Virus record (IMG/VR): IMGVR_UViG_3300019890_000003
Span: 1-64,000 of that record
Length of the DNA: 64,000 bases
From: a virus
Strand: one strand, 5' to 3'
Part shown: piece after piece, positions 46,562-53,549 of the stretch
Position numbering within the stretch: position 1 is the first letter of the stretch
How the letters are laid out: each line of letters opens with the position of its first letter
Notes under the pieces: generated by a model
Database searches by the model: none
Seen by the model: the letters and a program-made list of their open reading frames with translations, nothing else
Told to the model about the DNA's origin: nothing
Translations under genes and position numbers: made by a program

Positions 46562-47053
46562 ATGCCTAAGCCGCTGCCGCCTTATCTTCGCAAAGAAATC
46601 ACGCGCCACGGACATGTTGTCTGGTACGTCCGCGTCCGTAAGGGTCCAAGAACACGAATCCGTGGAGAGTTTGGATCTGAACATTTCATGAAGTCATATA
46701 GCGCGGCGATAGTCGGAGACCCGGTTCCGTCGCTGGCAGATGGCCATTCACAAATGATGCGGGTCGGCACCTCGCCGAAACCGACGGGGCATATCTATTT
46801 CGCCAGCGACGGGCGTTATATTAAAATTGGGTTTGCTTCGAATGTCAAAAACAGAGTCGCAAGTCTGCAAACCGGGCATCACAAAAAACTTGCTGTTCTC
46901 CGAGTTGAGAAGGGAACCATGGAGGATGAGGCCAAATTTCACGAACGATTTGCGACTCTTCGCGCTCGCGGTGAATGGTTTCGCCGAGAAGGCGAACTTG
47001 CTGAGTACGTCGGCATAGAGCCGATAACATTTCACAAGGACGTCAGGCTCTAA
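46562..47053 (+). CDS. Integrase arm-binding domain fused to a GIY-YIG (MUG113/T5orf172-like) nuclease domain
   Basis: A 163-residue protein. Residues 6-52 align with integrase residues 7-53 with about 26 of 47 identities by eye (RHG..V.YVRV.KGPR.R.RG). After a linker, residues 76-150 follow the T5orf172/MUG113 pattern: HIYFASDGRYIKIGFASNVK (IYF for GIY, KIG for YIG), NRVASLQTGHHKKLAVL with the family Arg, DEAKFHERF and GEWFRREGELAEYV. It lies 13 bases beyond the probable arm-type repeats. The DNA-binding half would aim a nuclease at the attP arms. Function is inference. Confidence 0.75.
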   Translation: MPKPLPPYLRKEITRHGHVVWYVRVRKGPRTRIRGEFGSEHFMKSYSAAIVGDPVPSLADGHSQMMRVGTSPKPTGHIYFASDGRYIKIGFASNVKNRVASLQTGHHKKLAVLRVEKGTMEDEAKFHERFATLRARGEWFRREGELAEYVGIEPITFHKDVRL

Positions 47054-47069
47054 TGGACACGGTGGAGAA

Positions 47070-47315
47070 ATGATATCTGACGAAATGCTCAATCACATTG
47101 CCACGCTAGAAGAAGGCCAGAAGAGTGCATTAGACGATCATGAAGAGCGCATCGCCGAGCTGGAAGCCAAGATCGAGGCACCTCATGCCAGGCTTGCAGC
47201 GTTATCGGCACGCATCGCTGAGCTTGAGGCCGCTATCGAAAAACTTTCCAAACACTATTGGGATCTTGAAACGGAAATGGATGAGAAATTCGCCAAATTA
47301 GAGGCGCTGAAATGA
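47070..47315 (+). CDS. Coiled-coil protein
   Basis: An 81-residue protein that is one long coiled coil (EGQKSALDDHEERIAELEAK, LSARIAELEAAIEKLSKHYW). GGAG upstream. ATGA-coupled to the next gene. Function unknown. Confidence 0.5.
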   Translation: MISDEMLNHIATLEEGQKSALDDHEERIAELEAKIEAPHARLAALSARIAELEAAIEKLSKHYWDLETEMDEKFAKLEALK

Positions 47316-47674
47316 GCTATTGTCGCTGGTCGTCAGACAATTGGAAGTGCGACTTGTACTGCTACGAGTATTGCGAAGGCGGGTGGACAACGCATGTCGC
47401 CGGCACTAGAATCGTAGGCGATGTCCCAGAAGTAAGGTGGGATGGCCCTAACTGGATGGATACCCATAAGGCCGTGGGTGAGTTTTTGAAATCAGCCGAG
47501 TACCGCAACATAGGGTTGCCCTACGACGGAAAGACTTTCAACGACCCGACACTTGAGACATTCCGAGATCGGCTATTGTACCTTCGTGGAGTCGGCTATA
47601 ATTTCCCGGATTATGTGCTTGAGAATATCAAGGAGGAAATCGCTGAGAGAGACGTGGAGGAGGTAGCGGAATGA
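47312..47674 (+). CDS. Conserved phage hypothetical (MSYCRWSS type)
   Basis: A 120-residue protein: MSYCRWSSDNWKCDLYCYEY, GWTTHVAG, then an acidic helical part. The MSYCRWSS.N..CD.YVY start is shared by many phage proteins of unknown function; several Cys may bind metal. Confidence 0.55.
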   Translation: MSYCRWSSDNWKCDLYCYEYCEGGWTTHVAGTRIVGDVPEVRWDGPNWMDTHKAVGEFLKSAEYRNIGLPYDGKTFNDPTLETFRDRLLYLRGVGYNFPDYVLENIKEEIAERDVEEVAE

Positions 47675-47823
47675 TCTGGGGCTTAGATGAAACCAACGCC
47701 TTCGTGCGCTGCTTTCGTTGCCATAAGCTCGTGGCGATCGAGTTTGACTACTGGTGCATAGATTGCGACGGATACCCACCACCGTATTACGCTGGCGAAT
47801 TGTGGGCCTATTGGGGTGCGTGA
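47671..47823 (+). CDS. Zinc-ribbon microprotein
   Basis: A 50-codon ORF (FVRCFRCHKLVAIEFDYWCI, DCDGYPPPYYAGELWAYW) with CFRC and CIDC forming a four-Cys zinc site. ATGA coupling at the start and TGATG at the end. Confidence 0.55.
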   Translation: MIWGLDETNAFVRCFRCHKLVAIEFDYWCIDCDGYPPPYYAGELWAYWGA

Positions 47824-47948
47824 TGACAATTATCACTATGCTTTTTTTCTTCGCATTTGGTTATATTGCGCGCAGCATCCTTGTCATTATTGGCTATGAA
47901 CTAGATAGGCGCCGTGTGAGGCGCTCAAAATGCAGGGATGACAAATGA
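47823..47948 (+). CDS. Membrane microprotein, 41 residues
   Basis: A 41-codon ORF (MTIITMLFFFAFGYIARSIL) with one helix and a strongly basic tail (RRRVRRSKCRDDK). TGATG coupling with the zinc ribbon gene. Confidence 0.5.
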   Translation: MTIITMLFFFAFGYIARSILVIIGYELDRRRVRRSKCRDDK

Positions 47949-48148
47949 CCGAAGTCGTATTTACACCAGCGGAAGATATGACAGTGCAAGAGCTTTGTAT
48001 CTTGCTGACTCCAATGTCTCGCGGGATGACGCCATGGAAGCCATGGACGTTATCTCCGGAATGGTGGAGCAGCATGCCGCCACATCTCAAGCGGCACTTC
48101 GAGCTAACAGCAACCGGCAAAGAAAAAACACCGCCGCCGCAAGACTGA
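47945..48148 (+). CDS. Small hypothetical protein
   Basis: A 67-residue protein (EDMTVQELCILLTPMSRGMT, SSMPPHLKRHFELTATGKEK). The pattern of a Leu-rich helix then W..MP.HLKRHF is familiar from short phage proteins. ATGA-coupled. Function unknown. Confidence 0.5.
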   Translation: MTEVVFTPAEDMTVQELCILLTPMSRGMTPWKPWTLSPEWWSSMPPHLKRHFELTATGKEKTPPPQD

Positions 48149-48190
48149 CGCAAGCCAGCAAGCGACGGCGGCTAAGAGGAGCAATAGCGC

Positions 48191-48448
48191 ATGTTCAAGG
48201 TAGGTCAGAGAGTTTTGTGCATCATTGATAATTTCGATCCGGATGCGAGCCCTAATCCTCCTGCACATAAAGTTTTATGGCCTGTGAAGGGGTATGAATA
48301 TACAGTTTCCTGGATCCGAGAAAGGCATGGTTGGGCATGGCCCAACCATTGTGAGCTAGGGTTGGTCTTAGAGGAACTACCTTACCATCTAGGATTCGAT
48401 GCGCGCGCATTTACCACAGCGGTTAGTCATGATCGAAAATATCGATAG
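48191..48448 (+). CDS. SH3-like small protein
   Basis: An 85-residue protein (MFKVGQRVLCIIDNFDPDAS, WPVKGYEYTVSWIRERHG, LGLVLEELPYHLGFDARAFT), distant paralogue in plan of the protein at 12137-12490. Last gene of the plus-strand block. Bases 48449-48539 separate convergent operons and contain a GAGCAC/GTGCTT hairpin without a T run. Confidence 0.5.
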   Translation: MFKVGQRVLCIIDNFDPDASPNPPAHKVLWPVKGYEYTVSWIRERHGWAWPNHCELGLVLEELPYHLGFDARAFTTAVSHDRKYR

Positions 48449-48539
48449 AGCATGAACGTGAGCCTGCCTGAGCACCTCGAGGTTGTGCTTGAACTTGATT
48501 AGCAATTCCTTGTCGTTATCTACCGACGAGCCAGCATTG

Positions 48540-48689
48540 CTAATGTAATACACCTCGAACCAGCTTCTTGATATGGTCCGCGTAGGCCGCGTCGATCGCG
48601 GCCTTTTCCATTTCCCATTTGCGCGGACCAGCTTCGATGCTCATCGGCTTCTCCGGAAATGGCCATTCGATATGGAATTTCTCCGTCAT
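48540..48689 (-). CDS. Small hypothetical protein
   Basis: A 49-residue protein from MTEKFHIEWPFPEKPMSI, ATGA-coupled to the protease gene upstream; AAGG nearby. Acidic start and amphipathic C-terminal helix (DAAYADHIKKLVRGVLH). Not recognised. Confidence 0.45.
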   Translation of the reverse strand: MTEKFHIEWPFPEKPMSIEAGPRKWEMEKAAIDAAYADHIKKLVRGVLH

Positions 48690-49444
48690 GCCTTGAAATG
48701 CGCCATGCGCTCCACGAGCACGGACAGGTCTAAATTCGCCGGTGACCGGCCCCTGTTGATCCATGACGCGATTAGCACCGCGTCGACTGAATCGAAATAC
48801 GATTTCACCGCATCCAAGCTGACGGGCATCAGCTGGCCCCATGTCCACACATATAGATAATTCTCGTCATATTTTTCACAGCACACACAGTGGCCACCCC
48901 AACTTCCGGGCTTCCAATCTGCCGCGACGTAGTCGTTCGTTTGCCACTTGTTCATCGTCCAGCTATCCGCTGTCTGCCACGCCTTTGGCAACGAGACGCC
49001 GAGATCGACGCATCCAAACCAATCGATCGCGCGCTTAATATTTTGAGCGTCGCCAGGGTCGATTGAGGCCGTGCCGATGAAATGATGCCCGAAGGCGCCA
49101 TTGTTCATCACATATTTGAGAACGTCCTCGATCACGAGGCCGGTATCTTTGCCGCCTGTGAGCTTGTAATAAAGAGATAGCACGTCGCGGGTTGTCGGAT
49201 ACCACTCTTTGCCGAAGGCTTCCTTCATGGCGCCGATGATAATGTTTGCAATCGCTGCACAAGTGCAATCGCCGACCGTATCGTTTCCGAAAACAGGCCT
49301 GGACTTATCTCCATCCGTCCAATCTCGCGTTGGCTCAGGTGCCGGGAGATCGGTTCCAAAGACAGATGCAAATGACACACGCTTCGATTTATCCGCCGGA
49401 TGCGGAGGAAGGCATCCTAGCTTTTTATTAGAATGATCAGGCAT
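48686..49444 (-). CDS. Papain-like cysteine protease-like protein
   Basis: A 252-residue protein from MPDHSNKKLGCLPPHPADKS. GNDTVGDCTCAAIANIIIGA gives an active-site-type Cys (D.VGDC.C), PGSWGGHCVCCEKYDENYLY gives the His (GGH), and YVWTWGQLMPVS supplies the aromatic strand, as in C1/C39-like folds. No signal peptide. Possible role in processing phage proteins or as a virion protein; a catalytically dead relative is possible. Confidence 0.5.
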   Translation of the reverse strand: MPDHSNKKLGCLPPHPADKSKRVSFASVFGTDLPAPEPTRDWTDGDKSRPVFGNDTVGDCTCAAIANIIIGAMKEAFGKEWYPTTRDVLSLYYKLTGGKDTGLVIEDVLKYVMNNGAFGHHFIGTASIDPGDAQNIKRAIDWFGCVDLGVSLPKAWQTADSWTMNKWQTNDYVAADWKPGSWGGHCVCCEKYDENYLYVWTWGQLMPVSLDAVKSYFDSVDAVLIASWINRGRSPANLDLSVLVERMAHFKA

Positions 49445-49518
49445 CAGGTCCCACCGCCGATTAAATAGAGAACAAAAAGCACGAGAAGCACCGTCCACAC
49501 GGTATCGACGAAGCTCAT
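49444..49518 (-). CDS. Membrane microprotein, 24 residues
   Basis: A 24-codon ORF (MSFVDTVWTVLLVLFVLYLI, GGGT), coupled by ATGA at its start and TGATG to the protease gene. One transmembrane helix. Confidence 0.45.
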   Translation of the reverse strand: MSFVDTVWTVLLVLFVLYLIGGGT

Positions 49519-49706
49519 TTGATTTCCGGCTCGATCAGCGGGTAAACCCCGAGTTTGTTAGCTTTGAGGGCGGCGAGAAGCGCATCAATTAGGCCTGGAA
49601 CATAGCCCTCAATCTCGCCCTCGAACCAGCCAGCGGCCGACGCATTGTCTCTGACATACTGCTTGCCGGCCTCTGTTAGGATTGTCTTGATGTTATCAGC
49701 CGCCAT
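49515..49706 (-). CDS. Small helical hypothetical protein
   Basis: A 63-residue protein from MAADNIKTILTEAGKQYVRD; TAATG coupling to the lipoprotein gene picks this ATG over one three codons earlier. Helical (GLIDALLAALKANKLGVYPL). Not recognised. Confidence 0.45.
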   Translation of the reverse strand: MAADNIKTILTEAGKQYVRDNASAAGWFEGEIEGYVPGLIDALLAALKANKLGVYPLIEPEIK

Positions 49707-49846
49707 TATCGCCATCCATGGTGATGGTAGGGGATGCCAATGCCGATCCCTATGCCGCCGTCGTCATCTGGGACGATCGCGCAAGCGCTTAGGACAAGCA
49801 TGGCCAGGATCGATAATGCGAAGACGAATTTAACGGACGTTACCAC
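49706..49846 (-). CDS. Small lipoprotein
   Basis: A 46-residue GTG-started protein with AGGAG eight bases upstream. The signal part (KFVFALSILAMLVLSAC) ends in an LSAC lipobox; the mature part is Asp/Gly/Ile-rich and ends PYHHHGWR. Size and lipobox fit a spanin outer-membrane partner, but the function is inferred. Confidence 0.45.
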   Translation of the reverse strand: MVTSVKFVFALSILAMLVLSACAIVPDDDGGIGIGIGIPYHHHGWR

Positions 49847-49916
49847 CGTCGGAACTCCTATGAAGGACAAAGACAATAAACCCGAAGATCGCGAAAATTA
49901 TCAGATAGCCTACCAT
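49830..49916 (-). CDS. Membrane microprotein, 28 residues
   Basis: A 28-codon ORF (MVGYLIIFAIFGFIVFVLHR, SSDGGNVR) just upstream of and overlapping the lipoprotein gene in another frame. One transmembrane helix with N-in, polar tail. Confidence 0.4.
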   Translation of the reverse strand: MVGYLIIFAIFGFIVFVLHRSSDGGNVR

Positions 49917-49935
49917 CGCAACCACATGGCGCGCG

Positions 49936-50121
49936 TCACCCCTCTGGAGGATCCGGCGCCTTTGTCTCTTCGGCAGTCTTAGCCAATGCCTTGAACGCAT
50001 CTGAGAACTCATGGTGGATTTGCAAACTAATTCTGCCTTCTGACGTCTCTCCACGGAACCACGTAATGATGTGGATGAACACGAGGATCCACACACCAAG
50101 GAACGTTAGGATCGCCAGCAT
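49936..50121 (-). CDS. Membrane-anchored small protein
   Basis: A 61-residue protein: N-terminal transmembrane helix (MLAILTFLGVWILVFIHIIT) and a charged helical tail (ISLQIHHEFSDAFKALAKTA). Signal-anchor plus helix resembles an inner-membrane spanin but is short. Coupled to the glycosyltransferase stop. Confidence 0.45.
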   Translation of the reverse strand: MLAILTFLGVWILVFIHIITWFRGETSEGRISLQIHHEFSDAFKALAKTAEETKAPDPPEG

Positions 50122-50819
50122 TATCGGATATCTCTATGCGCGGTGGTCACCGGCTTTCCGGCGTACGCCACGGAAAGATAGTTCAGCGCATACGTCATCC
50201 CGGTTTTAATAATCCCCTCGGCTTGTATGCGCCGGCCAGAAGCCGGCATCGCCATATCCCAAGCCCAGCATATTTTCCCGTGCTCGGCCACGCGTACCGC
50301 GAGATCGGTGTCCTCGCCGTAGAACTCGATCGATGTGTTGAAGCCGCCCGCGCGCTCAAGCGCGTCGCGCCGAACCGCGAAATTCCCGCCTTGTAGCATC
50401 GCGCCGGTAATCCGATAAATCAGATAGGCATTCATGTTAAAGAACAGCGCCAAAACGCGTTGCCGTCTAGGCAAGTCATAGAAAAAGGATGGCCCAGTGA
50501 CGGCCGCGATAGGCTCGCCGAAATGCTTCAGAAGCCGCGTAAACCAATAAGCTGGCATGCGCGTATCCGCATCGATGCAGCAGATGATGTCGCCCCTGGC
50601 CGCCTCGAAGCCCCTTTGCCTAGCAAAGGAGATTCCCTTCCGTGGCTCGTCTACCACAACCGCGCCGTAGGCAACGGCGCCCGTTCTGTCCGTGGAGGCG
50701 TTGTTAACGACAATAATTTCAATCTGACGGAAACAATTCTTGGCTGCGTCCTTAATCGCCGCAAGGCAATCAGGCAATTCCGCTTCTTCATTATATGCGG
50801 GGATAACGACGCTAATCAT
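50121..50819 (-). CDS. GT2 family glycosyltransferase
   Basis: A 232-residue protein from MISVVIPAYNEEAELPDCLA. GT2 motifs: VVIPAYNEE, IIVVNNASTD, RKGISFARQRGFE, CIDADTRMP (DxD), GGNFAVRRDALERAGGF and EDTDLAVRVAEHG (ED catalytic base). Could glycosylate virion or host surface structures, for example in serotype conversion. Different family from the enzyme at 11003. Confidence 0.75.
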   Translation of the reverse strand: MISVVIPAYNEEAELPDCLAAIKDAAKNCFRQIEIIVVNNASTDRTGAVAYGAVVVDEPRKGISFARQRGFEAARGDIICCIDADTRMPAYWFTRLLKHFGEPIAAVTGPSFFYDLPRRQRVLALFFNMNAYLIYRITGAMLQGGNFAVRRDALERAGGFNTSIEFYGEDTDLAVRVAEHGKICWAWDMAMPASGRRIQAEGIIKTGMTYALNYLSVAYAGKPVTTAHRDIR

Positions 50820-50895
50820 GCGGAATTTGCATCCACAAGAACATGGCGCCAACAATGGCACAAACGAAAACAATTAGGATCAAAATTGAATTCAT
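50812..50895 (-). CDS. Membrane microprotein, 27 residues
   Basis: A 27-codon ORF (MNSILILIVFVCAIVGAMFL, WMQIPHD) overlapping the glycosyltransferase start by eight bases in another frame. One transmembrane helix. Confidence 0.4.
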   Translation of the reverse strand: MNSILILIVFVCAIVGAMFLWMQIPHD

Positions 50896-50996
50896 CGGCC
50901 ACACCACCAATCTGATGGATGTATGACACATCCGACCACATAAATCGGCAGAAACAAAAGGCCAAACACCAGCACGAAGGCCACGATTGCTTTCAC
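50892..50996 (-). CDS. Membrane microprotein, 34 residues
   Basis: A 34-codon GTG-started ORF (MKAIVAFVLVFGLLFLPIYV, HPSDWWCGR), coupled by GTGA to the upstream stop and overlapping the next start. One helix, Trp/Cys tail. Confidence 0.45.
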   Translation of the reverse strand: MKAIVAFVLVFGLLFLPIYVVGCVIHPSDWWCGR

Positions 50997-51163
50997 TTCG
51001 TGCACTTAACGGAGGTGGTGTGGATGCCCTCGGTGGTTTGTGTCGTCACCGGCTTATAGGAGCATGCGTTCTCGGACACATAGCCGTGCTTTTCCATCAC
51101 GGGCGTCCTGCAATAAGGCACGTATCCCGCACAAATAATCACAACAGCCGCGACGAGTTTCAT
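50993..51163 (-). CDS. Small secreted protein
   Basis: A 56-residue protein from MKLVAAVVIICAGYVPYCRT, ATGA-coupled to its neighbour; the ATG four codons upstream is less likely. Signal-like start, then a mature part with three Cys (ENACSYKPV, VKCTK). Not recognised. Confidence 0.45.
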   Translation of the reverse strand: MKLVAAVVIICAGYVPYCRTPVMEKHGYVSENACSYKPVTTQTTEGIHTTSVKCTK

Positions 51164-51324
51164 TTGGGCACGCATATGGTGGCGGTCATTCCGCCTTGCT
51201 CGTAGGGACTCATCTTTGCAATTTCCACACGCGCGTTCTCACATGCGGCCTGCGAGCTGAACTCGGTGGAAAATCCCAATAGGGGATTGGTATTCCATAT
51301 GAGAAAGATCAACACATACATCAT
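51160..51324 (-). CDS. Small anchored protein
   Basis: A 54-residue protein from MMYVLIFLIWNTNPLLG with GGAG upstream. Hydrophobic start, then FSSQAACENARVEIAKMSPY, the F.S...C..A pattern of small periplasmic proteins found in phages. Two Cys may pair. Confidence 0.45.
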   Translation of the reverse strand: MMYVLIFLIWNTNPLLGFSTEFSSQAACENARVEIAKMSPYEQGGMTATICVPK

Positions 51325-51355
51325 TTGGTCTCCAGCGCGATCGCCGCGACGAGTT

Positions 51356-51457
51356 TCATCCTTTATCGCCCAACTTCCAAATGAGGATAGAAACCGCCAA
51401 GGCAATCACTATAGCAACACCAATCGCGGTGGCCACTCCTATAAAAACACACTTCAT
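51356..51457 (-). CDS. Membrane microprotein, 33 residues
   Basis: A 33-codon ORF (MKCVFIGVATAIGVAIVIAL, IWKLGDKG) TGATG-coupled to the lipoprotein gene. Its ATGA-coupled follower is a 12-codon fragment repeating MKLVAA of the 50993 gene, too short to call. Confidence 0.45.
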   Translation of the reverse strand: MKCVFIGVATAIGVAIVIALAVSILIWKLGDKG

Positions 51458-51822
51458 CACTTAGTCCAGTAGCCATAGATAGGCTTGCCATTCAGGTATC
51501 CAAGAATGACTGGCGCTGATGGAGATCCAACCGCCATTGCAAATTGTCTCCTGGACATGCCGGCCACTGGTTTCGGCGGGATCAGGACTGAACACACTTG
51601 CGAGGCCACCATGGTTATTTGCGCCGCCGTGGGGTTCACGAGCCCGTCATCAGCCAAGACCGTCTCAAGGGAGGCAACGGTAGGCACAGCCCCGCATGCC
51701 GTGTCTATGGCGTTCCCAAGCGCGTCTAGGACCGATGCTGGCGTCACCCCAGGGAAGTCAGCCTGGAGGGTGGCGCAACCGGTGAGCGCGAGAAGCGCGC
51801 AAGCGGCAATAAGATTTTTCAT
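51457..51822 (-). CDS. Lipoprotein
   Basis: A 121-residue protein with a lipoprotein signal (MKNLIAACALLALTGCATLQ, lipobox LTGC). Mature part helical (VLDALGNAIDTACGAVPTVA) ending in a beta segment (APVILGYLNGKPIYGYWTK). Acts at the outer membrane; near the lysis genes, so a lysis or exclusion role is possible. Function unknown. Confidence 0.55.
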   Translation of the reverse strand: MKNLIAACALLALTGCATLQADFPGVTPASVLDALGNAIDTACGAVPTVASLETVLADDGLVNPTAAQITMVASQVCSVLIPPKPVAGMSRRQFAMAVGSPSAPVILGYLNGKPIYGYWTK

Positions 51823-51968
51823 TCCTTAGATTCCTCTGCAATGATTACGGCCAATCGGCGCTCGACTTCCCTTAGTTCGTCTAAGTCACAAAGGCGCAAG
51901 AGTGCCTCGATATCTTTGACCAATGCGTCTCCAGTGACTCTTTTCCAAACAGGGCTAAGGGCGCTCAC
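51819..51968 (-). CDS. Small helical protein
   Basis: A 49-residue GTG-started ORF (KDIEALLRLCDLDELREVER) GTGA-coupled upstream and ATGA-coupled to the lipoprotein. Amphipathic helices. Not recognised. Confidence 0.45.
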   Translation of the reverse strand: MSALSPVWKRVTGDALVKDIEALLRLCDLDELREVERRLAVIIAEESKE

Positions 51969-52384
51969 GTGCGTAGCCCTGTGAAGATACCGGTGCGAGG
52001 ATCGTAGAGAGACTGGCCCTTAGATGGCACGAACCCGCCTTTGCCATCCGGAACCATAGTTGATCCAACGCCTAGGACGATCGGGACAAGGAACGTCGCG
52101 ACGGCGAGCGCATCGGCTGGGACGGTTAGGGCCGGAATGAAAACGGCGCCAATCTTGAGGAACGTATCAATTAGCGACGCGCCAGCCTCGATCTCGCCTA
52201 GGACGTTATGATCCTTCCACGCAGCCTCGAAGCCGACCCAATCTCCGGACTTGAAGAACCCGAGGACCTTCTCGATATCCGCGATTTCAGCTTCGATGTT
52301 AGCTGGTAGGCCAATAGGCGCAACCGGTGTCGGCACTGGCGTGCTAGGGAAAAGGCTCCCGATCCAACCAAGAATGCCGCTCAT
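51965..52384 (-). CDS. Hypothetical protein near lysis genes
   Basis: A 139-residue protein: amphipathic start (MSGILGWIGSLFPSTPVPTP), a helical region (EIADIEKVLGFFKSGDWVGF) and hydrophobic stretch (ALAVATFLVPIVLGVGSTM). Possibly membrane-associated. ATGA overlap with the holin-like gene. Confidence 0.45.
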   Translation of the reverse strand: MSGILGWIGSLFPSTPVPTPVAPIGLPANIEAEIADIEKVLGFFKSGDWVGFEAAWKDHNVLGEIEAGASLIDTFLKIGAVFIPALTVPADALAVATFLVPIVLGVGSTMVPDGKGGFVPSKGQSLYDPRTGIFTGLRT

Positions 52385-52689
52385 TTGCTAACGACCTTAT
52401 CGTCTGGCGCGAACTGGGCGGAAGTGGCGATTTCCGGAGTTGTCACGATCGAATGCACCTCGGGGAGCGCACTCGCGGCGGCAATCGTGCCGCCTGTGGA
52501 ATGCACCCAAAGGCCCCAGATAAAAGTGGCAATGCCCGGTGCTAACCCAAGAAGGAAAACCGTCAAAGCGCCGGCGGATGCCGTTGTCGCCCATCCCTTA
52601 GAAACAAGGACTCCAGAAATTACCGCAGAGGCATATGTGATCACCCAACGAATCGCCATTGTAATTTGGTCTTGTGTAATTCCTAACAT
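52381..52689 (-). CDS. Holin-like membrane protein
   Basis: A 102-residue protein with two transmembrane helices (IRWVITYASAVISGVLVSKG and ALTVFLLGLAPGIATFIWGL) and a polar tail. Location directly after the endolysin gene, with size and topology of phage holins (Pam3 gp28-like plan). It would form or regulate the membrane lesion at lysis. Confidence 0.55.
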   Translation of the reverse strand: MLGITQDQITMAIRWVITYASAVISGVLVSKGWATTASAGALTVFLLGLAPGIATFIWGLWVHSTGGTIAAASALPEVHSIVTTPEIATSAQFAPDDKVVSK

Positions 52690-52697
52690 CCCAACTC

Positions 52698-53165
52698 CTA
52701 TGCTGCGGTTATTGCTGGCGGCGAGGCCCCACGAACGGCCTCAATGGCAATCCCGGCCCAATGGATGCGGCTAGGCATGTTGATGATGCCGGCGCGCTCA
52801 TAGCCGCGCTCAAAGGCCACCGTGGCGGCTTTCAGATTAGGCGCCTTGGCGACAGCGGCGACCGTGGCACCATCTTGGTGAAGCTCTTTTACGAGATAGC
52901 CGTAATTCGCTGCCTCGGAATGCCAATCGAGCTTGACGACTTCGCAATAGTGCAAAAATTCTCGCGCGCGCGGGCCGGTCCATTGCGCCCAACCAAAGCC
53001 GCCGCGATTTGGCTTCGCGCCGATCTCCCGCAATTCTAGAAGGCCATCACTCTCGTGGCCGAGGTTGCCCATGCAGCCGGCGGCCTGGAAGTCTTCCCAA
53101 TCAAACTCTGTCATGAGCTTTGGGATGACGAGGCGGCAGGTATCTTGGAAAAGAATCGTCGACAT
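52698..53165 (-). CDS. Endolysin, phage tail-lysozyme-like (PF18013 type)
   Basis: A 155-residue protein from MSTILFQDTCRLVIP with GCGAGG upstream. AAGCMGNLGHESDGLLELRE, then GGFGWAQWTGPRAREFLHYC is the MGN...ES ... G.GWAQWTG.R signature of lysozyme-like enzymes; Glu in GHES is the likely catalytic acid. It has its own operator-bearing promoter. No signal peptide, so release needs a holin. Confidence 0.7.
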   Translation of the reverse strand: MSTILFQDTCRLVIPKLMTEFDWEDFQAAGCMGNLGHESDGLLELREIGAKPNRGGFGWAQWTGPRAREFLHYCEVVKLDWHSEAANYGYLVKELHQDGATVAAVAKAPNLKAATVAFERGYERAGIINMPSRIHWAGIAIEAVRGASPPAITAA

Positions 53166-53197
53166 CGCCGCCTCGCTGTGAACGCGCTGGTGACGGT

Positions 53198-53227
53198 GTC
53201 TTAGAGGGCTTTTGCCCGCGTTGTCAA
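53198..53227 (-). promoter_or_regulatory. Endolysin promoter with operator in the spacer
   Basis: Minus strand TTGACA (53227-53222), 18-base spacer with GGGCAAAAGCCC (53217-53206), TAAGAC (53203-53198). Leader of about 25 bases to the endolysin ATG. Confidence 0.6.
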
Positions 53228-53235
53228 GGGCATGC

Positions 53236-53400
53236 CTATATGAAAGGTATCCCGGCGAAAAACACCGCCAACACACTTCCAAACAATATGCCGCCTTCAC
53301 ACGCATCTCCGAGGGAAGCGTCATCCTCCTTCGAAAAAATGTACCCGCCAATCAGAACGGCGGTGCCGGTAAAAAAGATCGGCGAAAATGTTTCTAACAT
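53236..53400 (-). CDS. Holin-like two-helix protein, 54 residues
   Basis: A 54-codon ORF with GGGGTGAG upstream: helix 1 (FSPIFFTGTAVLIGGYIF), acidic loop SKEDDASLGDACEG, helix 2 (ILFGSVLAVFFAGIPFI). The compact two-helix hairpin upstream of an endolysin is typical of class II holins. Confidence 0.5.
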   Translation of the reverse strand: MLETFSPIFFTGTAVLIGGYIFSKEDDASLGDACEGGILFGSVLAVFFAGIPFI

Positions 53401-53417
53401 CTCTCACCCCATCACCG

Positions 53418-53534
53418 TTAAGGTTGCGACAGCCACACAATACAAGCGCCGAAAACGAGGCCCACAATGGCGCCGGAAAGAGCGGCGCCGAAGATAGCGA
53501 TAAGGAACGGTCTGTTATCCATAGCGACACCCAT
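53418..53534 (-). CDS. Single-helix membrane microprotein, 38 residues
   Basis: A 38-codon ORF (MDNRPFLIAIFGAALSGAIV, GACIVWLSQP) about ten bases after the predicted start of transcription; an internal ATG at 53522 is the alternative start. First gene of the lysis cassette. Possibly a holin partner. Confidence 0.45.
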   Translation of the reverse strand: MGVAMDNRPFLIAIFGAALSGAIVGLVFGACIVWLSQP

Positions 53535-53549
53535 ACCAGCGAAGGCCGC

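Noticed and set aside
48452-48502. 16-codon plus-strand ORF after the SH3-like gene
   Set aside because: Very short, no ribosome-binding site; probably part of the convergent intergenic hairpin.
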